Part shown: positions 26,732 through 35,347 of the stretch, one piece after another
Numbering within the stretch: position 1 is the first letter of the stretch
Layout of the letters: each line of letters opens with the position of its first letter
NCBI RefSeq assembly: GCF_014334015.1
Contig: NZ_CP060488.1
Span: 4,918,501-4,982,500, forward strand
Direction of reading: 5' to 3'
Length of the DNA stretch: 64,000 nt
Origin: Bacteroides sp. M10
GTDB lineage: Bacteria; Bacteroidota; Bacteroidia; Bacteroidales; Bacteroidaceae
Translations under genes and position numbers: made by a program
Notes under the pieces: generated by a model
What the model saw: only the letters and a program-made list of their open reading frames with translations
Databases searched by the model: none
What the model was told of the DNA's origin: nothing

Positions 26732-26986
26732 ATGAAATCGAAAAGAATAAGAGAAGAAGAAATAAAAACAGTATTGGGCAAAAGAAATTACGTTATCTTA
26801 ATTATCGGCTCTATATTGATTATCATAGGATATATATTAATGAGCGGCGAGGGGAGTACCCTTGCCGCCTATAATCCCGATATATTTAGTGGAACACGCA
26901 TACGTATTGCCCCATTATTGTGTTTATTGGGGTATCTACTGAATGTATTCGGTATTCTTTACCGTCCTCGTCAAAGGGGGATTTAA
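26732..26986 (+). CDS. DUF3098 family small membrane protein
   Basis: An 84-residue protein with two transmembrane helices and the family pattern KRNYVILIIGSILIIIGYILMSG...NPDIFSGTRIRIAPLLCLLGYLLNVFGI. No function is known. It is 11 bp downstream of the GT117-type gene, so it is probably co-transcribed. Its last 4 bases overlap the last 4 of the convergent arginase-family gene. Confidence 0.8.
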   Translation: MKSKRIREEEIKTVLGKRNYVILIIGSILIIIGYILMSGEGSTLAAYNPDIFSGTRIRIAPLLCLLGYLLNVFGILYRPRQRGI

Positions 26987-27858
26987 TCTTTCAATAGAGG
27001 TAACTGATTGAGCATATTTCTAAGTTTGATTGCCACTCGTGGCATAGGTTCGGCAACTGTAAGTCCTACCAGATCATATTCGGAGGATATATCATTAATG
27101 ATACGAACTACTTCTTCAATCTTCATGCCGTTAGGCTCAACGCCTACGGCAGCGATTATCTCTGCCGGGTCCAATACATCCATATCGAAATGTATAACCA
27201 CCTTCGAAACCCCGGTACTTTTCAGCCATTCCATAATCTTTGTACGATCATTGGCAACTTCCTGTGGAGATAATCCTTTAATTCCCAGCTTTCTTTGTCG
27301 TTCCTGCATACCTTCATCCCATGAGCGGAGTCCGACAATCAGGGCTTTGGAAGCATCTGTTTTTCCCGGAAGTAATTCCATTATTTCTTCATCTCCCATT
27401 CCCAAACAAGCTGTTAGTGCCATTGCATGATAACCCTTATATTCATCATAAGGCAGATTGATGTCGGGATGTGCGTCTATCCAGATGATAGCTACATCAT
27501 CCGGGTATCTATTGATTAAATAAGTAAACGGAACAACACTAACGGAACATTCTCCTCCTAAAGTGACAATCCGATCCGGATGATTCTCTTTAAGCAGATC
27601 GAGCGCAGCTCTAGTTTGTTTCAGTATGACACTGCGTGCACTAATACCTTTTTCCGTCACTCTGTCATTGATATCCAGTGAAACCGGAACTTCGACGGTC
27701 TTCTGACCGGTCTGTGGGGCTAAATAGTTCAATAACTGTGCTCCCAGATAGTAGCCTCTGGATGAATCTTCCGCCGGAATATCAGGCATCCAATGATCTA
27801 CAATTCCTCCTTGCCATTGAGGATAGATAAAACGAAGAGTTGATTTTTTATTTTCCAT
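26983..27858 (-). CDS. Arginase/agmatinase family protein
   Basis: A 291-residue ureohydrolase-fold protein. Two of the three metal-binding motifs are intact: DAHPD at 128-132 and FDMDVLDP with Asp225 and Asp227. In the first motif the usual GGDHS reads GGECS (101-105), so the metal-ligand His is Cys104. The family hydrolyses guanidino compounds (arginine, agmatine, formiminoglutamate) using a Mn pair; the Cys variant occurs in a divergent subgroup whose substrates are unclear. It is a single-gene unit with a -7 box at 27903. Confidence 0.85.
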   Translation of the reverse strand: MENKKSTLRFIYPQWQGGIVDHWMPDIPAEDSSRGYYLGAQLLNYLAPQTGQKTVEVPVSLDINDRVTEKGISARSVILKQTRAALDLLKENHPDRIVTLGGECSVSVVPFTYLINRYPDDVAIIWIDAHPDINLPYDEYKGYHAMALTACLGMGDEEIMELLPGKTDASKALIVGLRSWDEGMQERQRKLGIKGLSPQEVANDRTKIMEWLKSTGVSKVVIHFDMDVLDPAEIIAAVGVEPNGMKIEEVVRIINDISSEYDLVGLTVAEPMPRVAIKLRNMLNQLPLLKD

Positions 27859-27902
27859 ATTTACTTGATTTTTTCATTTCCGTTTTTACTATATGCTTTG
27901 TA

Positions 27903-27910
27903 CAAAAATA
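27903..27910 (-). promoter_or_regulatory. -7 box (TATTTTTG) for the arginase-family gene
   Basis: An exact minus-strand TAnnTTTG, 45 bp upstream of the start codon. Confidence 0.55.
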
Positions 27911-28011
27911 GAATAAATCTTTCTAATATCATTAATATTTCAAAAAAGACCATCTATCTAAAATAAATTATTGCTTCTTTTGTCCCAATGAAATGAAAGT
28001 TGGGAAATAGT

Positions 28012-28563
28012 ATGAATAACAACATTGATATAAAAACGTTGGAGGCCTTTCAGGATGGGAATCACAAGGCCTTTGAGACTATTTTTATTACATACTACAA
28101 CAAAACCAAAGCATTTATTGACGGATATATAAAATCGGAGCCTGATGCAGAAGAGCTGACAGAGGATTTATTTGTCAATCTTTGGATCAACCGCCATTCG
28201 ATTGATACGTCCAAATCATTCAATTCTTATTTGCACACCATTGCAAGAAATGCAGCAATCAACTTTCTGAAACATAAATATGTGTGTGATGCCTACCTGA
28301 ACCATAATCTAGAAACAGGATATAGCTCTACTTCCGAAGAAGACCTTATTGCCAAGGAATTGGAAATGCTGATTGACGAACTTGTCGGAGGAATGCCCGA
28401 ACAACGGAGAATGATTTATACATTAAGTCGTAATGAAGGATTATCCAATGCCGAGATTGCCGAACGACTGAACACTACCAAAAGAAATGTTGAAAGCCAG
28501 CTAAGCCTCGCTTTAAAAGAGATACGGAAGGTTATTTCATGTTTTCTGTTATCATTATTGTAA
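28012..28563 (+). CDS. ECF-family RNA polymerase sigma factor (FecI-like)
   Basis: A 183-residue sigma factor beginning at the ATG at 28012 (MNNNIDIKTLEAFQDGNHKAFETIF). Region 2 contains YYNKTKAFIDGYIKSEPDAEELTEDLFVNLW and region 4 GMPEQRRMIYTLSRNEGLSNAEIAERLNTTKRNVESQLSLALKEIR. The next two genes are a FecR anti-sigma factor and a TonB-dependent receptor with an STN domain. The three form a classical cell-surface-signalling unit, in which a ligand bound by the receptor releases this sigma factor. Confidence 0.95.
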   Translation: MNNNIDIKTLEAFQDGNHKAFETIFITYYNKTKAFIDGYIKSEPDAEELTEDLFVNLWINRHSIDTSKSFNSYLHTIARNAAINFLKHKYVCDAYLNHNLETGYSSTSEEDLIAKELEMLIDELVGGMPEQRRMIYTLSRNEGLSNAEIAERLNTTKRNVESQLSLALKEIRKVISCFLLSLL

Positions 28564-28660
28564 CTTTATTTTCTTCTTTACTTATTTTTTCTCCAAAAAT
28601 ATTCATTTTCTTATTGAGCTTTTCGCCACCTAACTGTATATATAGTAAAGTGCAGTAAAA

Positions 28661-29635
28661 ATGGAGAAAAGTAATATCACCAAAATCATCAGAATGTTCC
28701 TTTCCGCCCGCTTTCCATCCGAAACGGAAGAGAAAGTGCAAAAGTGGATCATTAAAGATAAAAACCAGCAGGCGAAAGCAGAAGCTTCATTGGATTATTG
28801 GAATGAATTGGACGTAAAAGCCGATTCGAACACTTATGCCTCACTGGAACGGGTGAATTTAAGAACCGGATACAACAAAGAACATCTGACGGGCATCGCT
28901 TCTTATCAGAGGTTTGCCCGTGTTGCCGCAGTTGTTGTTCCATTGCTTTTATTAGCAGGAGGAATGTTCTGCTATCTTTCTCCCCAAAACGAGATGATAG
29001 AGGTATCCGTTGCTTATGGAGAACAGAAACGTCTAATCTTGCCGGACAGCTCGGAAGTTTGGTTGAATGCGGGAAGCACCATTTTATATCCGGAAACTTT
29101 TGCTAAAGATAAACGTTTGGTCATTCTTAACGGTGAAGCTTATTTCTCTGTCCAAAAAGATACTGCAAGCCCCTTCATCGTGGAAGTTCCCCAGCTTTCC
29201 GTAAAGGTTCTTGGAACCAAATTCAACGTGAAAGCCTATCCTGGTGATGAAAAAATAACAACTACACTGACGAGCGGCAAGGTAGAAGTGAGCGTCCAGT
29301 CCCAACCTCCCCGGATACTTAAACCCAATGAACAGCTTACATACGATAAGAAGTCGTCAGACATCCATATATCAGTGATAGATACTCATGACACCAACAG
29401 TTGGGTAGTGGGAAAACTGATCTTTACCAATGCTACTGCCGGAGAAATATTCCGAACCCTCGAAAGACACTATAACACCACGATTGATAATGAGGCAAAT
29501 ATCCCTGCGTCCAAACGATATACAGTCAAATTTCTGAAAGATGAAGATCTGGATGAAATACTGAATATATTGAAAGATATCATCGGCTTTGATTATCAAC
29601 AACATGAAAATAAAATAGTATTAACCCAACCATAA
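28661..29635 (+). CDS. FecR-family anti-sigma factor
   Basis: A 324-residue single-pass inner-membrane protein. The cytoplasmic sigma-binding part is 1-85 (FLSARFPSETEEKVQKWIIKD), the transmembrane helix about 87-106, and the periplasmic FecR domain about 115-215 (YGEQKRLILPDSSEVWLNAGSTILYPETF...FIVEVPQLSVKVLGTKFNVKAY). A C-terminal DUF4974/STN-like domain follows (SWVVGKLIFTNATAGEIFRTLERHYNTTI). It should hold the upstream sigma factor inactive until it contacts the signalling domain of the downstream receptor. It lies 97 bp after the sigma gene. Confidence 0.95.
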   Translation: MEKSNITKIIRMFLSARFPSETEEKVQKWIIKDKNQQAKAEASLDYWNELDVKADSNTYASLERVNLRTGYNKEHLTGIASYQRFARVAAVVVPLLLLAGGMFCYLSPQNEMIEVSVAYGEQKRLILPDSSEVWLNAGSTILYPETFAKDKRLVILNGEAYFSVQKDTASPFIVEVPQLSVKVLGTKFNVKAYPGDEKITTTLTSGKVEVSVQSQPPRILKPNEQLTYDKKSSDIHISVIDTHDTNSWVVGKLIFTNATAGEIFRTLERHYNTTIDNEANIPASKRYTVKFLKDEDLDEILNILKDIIGFDYQQHENKIVLTQP

Positions 29636-29657
29636 AAGAAACAGCCTATGAACAAAA

Positions 29658-29695
29658 AGAACCGGGAAGCAGCTTGAGACCCTCTTCCCAGTTCT
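29658..29695. promoter_or_regulatory. Stem-loop between anti-sigma and receptor genes
   Basis: AGAAC-C-GGGAAG pairs with CTTCCC-A-GTTCT, an 11-bp stem with one mismatch and a 14-nt loop. No T tract follows. It may lower receptor expression relative to the sigma genes, or stabilise one side of a processed transcript. Confidence 0.45.
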
Positions 29696-29758
29696 GAAAT
29701 GTCTATCCTCATTCAACAAGTGACGTAAAATGAAGTATCAACATACAAATATAGAATA

Positions 29759-32380
29759 ATGAATCGAATTAATACGAATAAACGGGCAGCTAAGCTCGCC
29801 ATTTTTTTATTTTTTACTTTTCTCTCTCTTACAACTGTCGCACAGAATAAAGAAAAAAAGATTACCATACAAAATAAAAGAATCTCATTAAAAGAAGCCT
29901 TTGCTCAAATTGAATCACAAACCGGATATAGCATCGCTTATGAACAATCGAATCTGGATATAGACAAAAAGCAGTCTTTATCTCTTAAAAATGTAGCTGT
30001 CGTCAAAGCGATGACTCAACTTTTAAAAGAAACCGGATATGTATATAAAATAAAAGGATATCATATTATTATTTCTTTGCAAGATAACCGACAAAAGCCT
30101 GCCAATGATGATACACAAAAACTGACTCAAACCATAAGAGGAATCGTTGTTGATTCCAAAACCAATACGCCAATAGAATATGCCTCCGTCTGTATAGCAG
30201 AGAAACCTTCACTGGGAGGCTCAACTGACAACCGGGGAAATTTCCGGATTAATAACGTCCCGATAGGACGTTATAATATTCAGGCATCTTTTATGGGGTA
30301 TCGCCCAAGTATCATTAGCGAAGTGTCTGTCACTTCATCCAAAGAAGTATTTGTAGAAATCCCTATGGATGAAAATGTGCAGGATTTGGCTGAAGTGCTT
30401 GTCAAACCGGAAATAAAAAAAGACCGGACAGTCAACCCGATGGCTATTACGGGAGGACGTATGATTAGTATTGAAGAAGCGTCCCGATTTGCCAATGGGT
30501 TTGATGATCCGGCACGGTTAAGTTCTGCATTTGCTGGAGTGGCAGGAGATGTCGGTACCAATGCAGTGGCTATCCGGGGAAACGCTCCGCAATTTACCCA
30601 ATGGAGACTGGAGGGCATTGAAATACCTAATCCGACTCATTTTGCCGATTTAGCAGGGCTGGGAGGAGGATTTCTGTCTGCTTTAAGCACGCAAGTTATC
30701 GGAAACTCCGATTTCTACAATGGAGCTTTCCCAGCAGAATACAGTAATGCCTTATCCGGTGTTTTCGATATGCATTTGCGCAATGGTAATAATCAGAAGT
30801 ACGAACACGCCTTTCAGGTCGGACTCATGGGCATAGATTTAGCTTCGGAAGGTCCTATCAGTAAAAAACGGGGAAGTTCCTATCTGGTGAATTATCGCTT
30901 TTCTACTACTTCACTGGCATCGGGTAATGACATCAACCTGAAATATCAGGATTTAGCCTTCAAACTAAATTTTCCCACACGTAAAGCCGGAACCTTTTCG
31001 ATCTGGGGATTAGGATTGATAGACAGAAATAAAGCAGATGTTTTGGAACGTTCCGAATGGGAAACGATGGGAGACCGGTCGTCAGGATATAATAAACTGG
31101 ATAAGCTGGCAGGTGGCTTAGCGCACAAATATGTACTGGATGAAAATACTTATATCCGTTCTTCTCTATCCGCTACCTATTCCAAAGACCGTTCATTGGC
31201 AGACTTACATACCGACGACGCTATTATTAATGTAGCAGATATTCAGAATAGTAGATGGAATTTAGTATTCAATTCATATCTGAATAAGAAATTCAGTCCG
31301 AGGCATACCAACAGAACAGGGATTACCATTACGGAACTTAAATATGATCTTGATTACAAAGTCAGCCCTTATTTGGGATTAAACAAACCTATGGAGCAAA
31401 TATCGAAAGGCAGTGGAGAAAGCACAGTCCTCTCGGCATATAGTAGTTCCGTAATAAACTTGAGCAACAATCTGACAACCAGTTTAGGGGTTACCGGACA
31501 ATATTTTACTTTAAACAAGAACTGGTCGATAGAACCGAGAGTTGCCCTTAAATGGAAAATAAATCCTGCACATTCTTTAGCAGCTGCTTACGGCTTGCAT
31601 AGCCGTCGGGAAAGGCTCGACTATTACTTTGTTGAACAGATAATCAATGGTAAAAAGGAATCAAACCGGTACCTGGACTTCTCAAAGGCACATCATTTCG
31701 GATTCACTTATGACTGGAATATCAATCAGACCCTACATCTGAAAATAGAACCCTATTATCAATACTTATTCCACATACCAGTTGAGGAAAACTCCTCCTT
31801 TTCGATTATCAATTATGAAGAATTCTATTTAGACCGCATATTGACAAACACCGGAATAGCCAAAAACTATGGAATAGATATAACACTGGAACAATACATG
31901 AAAAACGGCTTCTACTATATGATTACAGCTTCATTATTCAAATCGAAATATAGGGGAGGAGACCGTATCTGGCGAAATACGAGACTGGACAAAAGTTTTT
32001 TAGTGAACCTGCTCGCCGGAAAAGAATGGATGGTTGGCAGACTCAAACAGAATGTATTAAGTGTAAACAGCCGCCTGTTCTTTCAGGGAGGAGGACGCTA
32101 TACACCTGTGGATGAAGAAAAAAGTCAGGAAGAAAAAGACATCGTCTTTGACGAGAGCAAAGCCTATACTAAACGATTCAATCCATCTATAAACGGTGAT
32201 GTTTCCATCAGTTTCCGGATCAATAAGAAAAGAGTATCCCACGAGTTTTCTCTGAAAATACTGAATGTGGGTATGCGTACCGGAATGCATTTCTATCAAT
32301 ACAATGAAAGAACGAGCGTAGTAGAAGAAAAAGACGGAGCGGGGCTGATTCCGAACATCAGCTACAAAATTTATTTCTAA
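29759..32380 (+). CDS. TonB-dependent outer-membrane receptor with STN signalling domain
   Basis: An 873-residue outer-membrane protein. Signal peptide 1-28, then an STN domain (about 35-110, SLKEAFAQIESQTGYSIAYEQ), a CarboxypepD_reg-like domain (about 124-210, RGIVVDSKTNTPIEYASVCIAEKPSLGGSTDNRGNF), plug (about 225-330) and the beta barrel. The STN domain is what contacts FecR, which matches the upstream sigma/anti-sigma pair. No SusD-like lipoprotein gene accompanies it, so it is more likely a signalling receptor for an iron chelate, small ligand or glycan fragment than one half of a SusCD complex. The ligand cannot be predicted. Confidence 0.92.
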   Translation: MNRINTNKRAAKLAIFLFFTFLSLTTVAQNKEKKITIQNKRISLKEAFAQIESQTGYSIAYEQSNLDIDKKQSLSLKNVAVVKAMTQLLKETGYVYKIKGYHIIISLQDNRQKPANDDTQKLTQTIRGIVVDSKTNTPIEYASVCIAEKPSLGGSTDNRGNFRINNVPIGRYNIQASFMGYRPSIISEVSVTSSKEVFVEIPMDENVQDLAEVLVKPEIKKDRTVNPMAITGGRMISIEEASRFANGFDDPARLSSAFAGVAGDVGTNAVAIRGNAPQFTQWRLEGIEIPNPTHFADLAGLGGGFLSALSTQVIGNSDFYNGAFPAEYSNALSGVFDMHLRNGNNQKYEHAFQVGLMGIDLASEGPISKKRGSSYLVNYRFSTTSLASGNDINLKYQDLAFKLNFPTRKAGTFSIWGLGLIDRNKADVLERSEWETMGDRSSGYNKLDKLAGGLAHKYVLDENTYIRSSLSATYSKDRSLADLHTDDAIINVADIQNSRWNLVFNSYLNKKFSPRHTNRTGITITELKYDLDYKVSPYLGLNKPMEQISKGSGESTVLSAYSSSVINLSNNLTTSLGVTGQYFTLNKNWSIEPRVALKWKINPAHSLAAAYGLHSRRERLDYYFVEQIINGKKESNRYLDFSKAHHFGFTYDWNINQTLHLKIEPYYQYLFHIPVEENSSFSIINYEEFYLDRILTNTGIAKNYGIDITLEQYMKNGFYYMITASLFKSKYRGGDRIWRNTRLDKSFLVNLLAGKEWMVGRLKQNVLSVNSRLFFQGGGRYTPVDEEKSQEEKDIVFDESKAYTKRFNPSINGDVSISFRINKKRVSHEFSLKILNVGMRTGMHFYQYNERTSVVEEKDGAGLIPNISYKIYF

Positions 32381-32500
32381 ATAACTGAACAAGAAAAGGG
32401 TTTGTTCACACAATAGACTGACACCCAACAGGCAACTGCTTTCAGTAATTATGGTATAACAATCTGTAATATATATACTAACAAGCTCTCTGAATACCTG

Positions 32501-32508
32501 TATATTTG
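32501..32508 (+). promoter_or_regulatory. -7 box (TATATTTG) for the MBL-fold hydrolase gene
   Basis: An exact TAnnTTTG 20 bp before the start codon at 32529. Confidence 0.6.
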
Positions 32509-32528
32509 CTGCGTGAAATAATTTAGTT

Positions 32529-33632
32529 ATGAATTATATGCGTATCATATTCAAGAAATTCAAAGCACGTATGATTATAGGATGTATATTAGCTGTAATA
32601 GCATTGCTGGCGGTGTCAGTCATTGTTTTTATCAATCAAGCCAGTTTCGGCAGAACTCCCCGTGGGGAACGGCTGGAAAGAGTCATGAAATCTCCTAATT
32701 ACAGAAACGGAGAATTTAAAAATCAGCATGAAACTCTATTGATGACTTCCGACAGGGGACGTTTTAGCGGAATCTGGGAGTTCATTTTCAGAAAGATAGA
32801 CGGTTTGCGCCCCGAACAGGCTGTCAAAGCAATAAAAACGGATTTACGCAAGATTGACCGTAATGAAGAAATATTGGTATGGTTCGGACATTCATCTTAC
32901 CTGATTCAAACGGGAGGAAAGCGAATATTGGTTGACCCGGTATTTTGTATGGCTTCTCCCGTATCTTTTGTCAACAAGCCATTCAAAGGTACGGAACTTT
33001 ATACACCGGATGATATGCCGGACATTGATTATCTCGTGATTAGTCACGATCATTGGGATCATTTGGATTACAACACAGTCAAAAAATTAAAAGACCGGAT
33101 TGGAGCAGTGATTTGTCCGTTGGGTGTTGGCGAACATTTCGAATATTGGGGATTTGATAAAGAGCGTCTGATAGAACTTGACTGGAATGAAGACGCAAAC
33201 CTCGCTCCGGGCTTTATGATACATTGTTTGCCTGCCCGCCATTTCTCCGGTCGCGGACTTACTGCCAACCAATCACTTTGGGCTTCCTTCCTGTTAGAAA
33301 CTCCTTCACAAAAGATATACATCGGCGGAGACGGAGGATATGATACGCATTACGCAGAAATAGGTAACCGATTTCCGGACATCGACCTTGCAATCCTCGA
33401 AAACGGACAATACAACGAAGAATGGAGCTTGATCCATTTGATGCCCCAGTATATGGCACAGACGGCCAGAGATTTAAAAGCGAAAAGAGTTCTGACCGTA
33501 CATCATTCTAAATATGCGTTGGCCAAACATCGTTGGGATGAACCTCTCAAAAATGCAGAAGAAATGAAGAATAAAGATTCTCTGAATGTATTGATTCCGG
33601 AGATTGGAGAGGTCGTGGCATTAGAAAAATAG
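32529..33632 (+). CDS. MBL-fold metallo-hydrolase, membrane anchored (NAPE-PLD/UlaG-like)
   Basis: A 367-residue protein with an N-terminal membrane helix (about 14-36) followed by a metallo-beta-lactamase-fold domain. The zinc-binding motif HDHWDH is at 173-178, preceded by ILVDPVF and followed by LPARHFSGRG, GGDGGYDTHYAEIG and VLTVHHSKYAL. The closest style is the N-acyl-phosphatidylethanolamine phospholipase D-like group, which also includes UlaG lactonases. Phospholipid-derived or lactone substrates are both possible. It has its own -7 box and probably forms a single-gene unit. Confidence 0.87.
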   Translation: MNYMRIIFKKFKARMIIGCILAVIALLAVSVIVFINQASFGRTPRGERLERVMKSPNYRNGEFKNQHETLLMTSDRGRFSGIWEFIFRKIDGLRPEQAVKAIKTDLRKIDRNEEILVWFGHSSYLIQTGGKRILVDPVFCMASPVSFVNKPFKGTELYTPDDMPDIDYLVISHDHWDHLDYNTVKKLKDRIGAVICPLGVGEHFEYWGFDKERLIELDWNEDANLAPGFMIHCLPARHFSGRGLTANQSLWASFLLETPSQKIYIGGDGGYDTHYAEIGNRFPDIDLAILENGQYNEEWSLIHLMPQYMAQTARDLKAKRVLTVHHSKYALAKHRWDEPLKNAEEMKNKDSLNVLIPEIGEVVALEK

Positions 33633-33706
33633 TGCTTTACCCAATCGGCTAAAGGTTTTCCCGTCTGTTATCAGTAAAATTGGTAAAACATTCTGTAATT
33701 TGTATA

Positions 33707-33737
33707 GTTGAAAAACAAATTTCCCTGATTAACTTTG
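33707..33737 (+). promoter_or_regulatory. Complete promoter (GTTG, 19 bp, TAACTTTG) of the Fe-S/TonB/ECF operon
   Basis: A -33-like GTTG (33707-33710) is followed after 19 bp by an exact -7 box TAACTTTG (33730-33737), matching the Bacteroides spacing of 19-21 bp. The leader to the start codon at 33820 is about 75 nt and shows no riboswitch that I recognise. Confidence 0.65.
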
Positions 33738-33819
33738 CAAAGTTGAAATATAGATGGTTCAATCCTGACAGTTTTAGACATTTAGATATAACTACTATAA
33801 ATTGAAAATTAATTAGTTT

Positions 33820-35328
33820 ATGCTACGTACTATCAGACTTACAACCGCCATTGTGTGCTTTACACTTATTACCCTGCTCTTTCTCGACTTCACGGGTACA
33901 TTGCACACATGGTTCGGATGGTTGGCGAAAATTCAATTTCTGCCGGCTTTATTAGCCTTGAACATAGGTGTCGTATTGTTTTTAGTTGTACTTACATTCC
34001 TGTTCGGACGTATCTACTGCTCTGTTATTTGTCCGTTGGGAGTGTTTCAGGACATTGTTTCGTGGGTATCCGGCAAACAAAAGAAAAACCGGTTCCGTTA
34101 TTCACCAGCAATGAAATGGTTGCGGTATGGCGTTTTAGGAGTATTCATTATCATGATGGTTGCAGGATTGAACTCTTTGGCTATCTTGCTGGCACCGTAT
34201 AGTGCTTATGGCCGGATAGCTTCCAGTCTTTTTGCACCGGTCTGGCAATGGGGAAAGAACCTGTTGGCGTACTTCGCCGAACGAATGGATAGTTATGCTT
34301 TTTATGAGGTAGATGTATGGATGAAGAGTCTTTCGACGATGCTGATTGCCATTGTTACCCTTGTTGTTCTTTTCATTCTGGCGTGGCGCAACGGACGAAC
34401 CTATTGTAATACGATCTGCCCCGTAGGTACTGTATTAGGGTTTATATCCAAATATGCGATATTCAAACCGGTAATTGATACTTCCAAATGCAATAGTTGC
34501 GGTTTGTGTGCCCGCAATTGCAAAGCATCGTGTATTAATCCGAAAGCTCATGAAATAGATTATAGCCGTTGTGTGACTTGTATGGATTGCATCGGAAAGT
34601 GTAAGCATGGAGCCATTACATACACAAGACGGAAACCTAAGAACGAAACAGGTACGAGCGAAGATACGAAAGCAAAGTCTGTCACTACTGAACAGGTAGA
34701 CAATGCCCGTCGTAGCTTCCTTTCAGCATCGGCCATTTTTGCAACAACTTCTGTACTGAAAGCACAAGAGAAAAAAGTAGACGGAGGATTGGCTACTATC
34801 GAAGATAAAAAGATTCCCCAAAGAGAAAATCCGATCTATCCTCCCGGTGCTTTAAGCGCACGCAATTTCACTCAACATTGCACAGCCTGCCAATTATGTG
34901 TCTCTGTTTGTCCCAACCAGGTATTGCGCCCATCGGACAACCTATTGACATTGATGCAACCGGAAATGTCATACGAACGTGGATATTGCCGTCCCGAATG
35001 TACTAAATGTTCGGAAGTTTGTCCCGCCGGCGCTATTCATCTCACCAGTCTTGCCGAGAAATCAGCTATTCAGATCGGACATGCCGTATGGATTAAAGAG
35101 AACTGTGTACCTTTGACAGATGGAATGGAATGTGGCAACTGTGCCCGCCATTGTCCGACAGGTGCCATACAGATGGTAGCTTCCGATCCTGAAAAAACAG
35201 ATTCTCCAAAGATTCCGGTAGTAAATGTAGAAAAATGTATCGGTTGTGGGGCGTGTGAGAACCTTTGTCCGTCCCGTCCTTTCAGCGCTATTTATGTGAC
35301 AGGACATCAGATGCATAGAATTATTTGA
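33820..35328 (+). CDS. NapH/NapG-like fused membrane iron-sulfur protein
   Basis: A 502-residue protein that looks like a NapH-type membrane part joined to a NapG-type ferredoxin part. Residues 1-220 have four or five transmembrane helices and two CxxxCP loops (Cys67/Cys71 and Cys196/Cys200). A two-cluster ferredoxin region follows at about 224-265. Then comes an internal Arg297-Arg298-SFLSASAIFATTSVLKAQ stretch that reads like a twin-arginine signal, and a second ferredoxin region (about 350-495) with four Cys-rich motifs (CTACQLCVSVCP, CTKCSEVCPAG, CGNCARHCPTG, CIGCGACENLCP). Relatives move electrons from quinol to periplasmic reductases. First gene of a five-gene operon; 19 bp precede an exported Fe-S aldo/keto reductase, its likely redox partner. 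Confidence 0.88.
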   Translation: MLRTIRLTTAIVCFTLITLLFLDFTGTLHTWFGWLAKIQFLPALLALNIGVVLFLVVLTFLFGRIYCSVICPLGVFQDIVSWVSGKQKKNRFRYSPAMKWLRYGVLGVFIIMMVAGLNSLAILLAPYSAYGRIASSLFAPVWQWGKNLLAYFAERMDSYAFYEVDVWMKSLSTMLIAIVTLVVLFILAWRNGRTYCNTICPVGTVLGFISKYAIFKPVIDTSKCNSCGLCARNCKASCINPKAHEIDYSRCVTCMDCIGKCKHGAITYTRRKPKNETGTSEDTKAKSVTTEQVDNARRSFLSASAIFATTSVLKAQEKKVDGGLATIEDKKIPQRENPIYPPGALSARNFTQHCTACQLCVSVCPNQVLRPSDNLLTLMQPEMSYERGYCRPECTKCSEVCPAGAIHLTSLAEKSAIQIGHAVWIKENCVPLTDGMECGNCARHCPTGAIQMVASDPEKTDSPKIPVVNVEKCIGCGACENLCPSRPFSAIYVTGHQMHRII

Positions 35329-35347
35329 TCTAAATCAGTATAAGATT

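Noticed and set aside
33633..33819. Riboswitch in the leader of the Fe-S/TonB/ECF operon
   Set aside because: The leader after the promoter is only about 75 nt, and no conserved cobalamin, TPP or FMN motif is visible.
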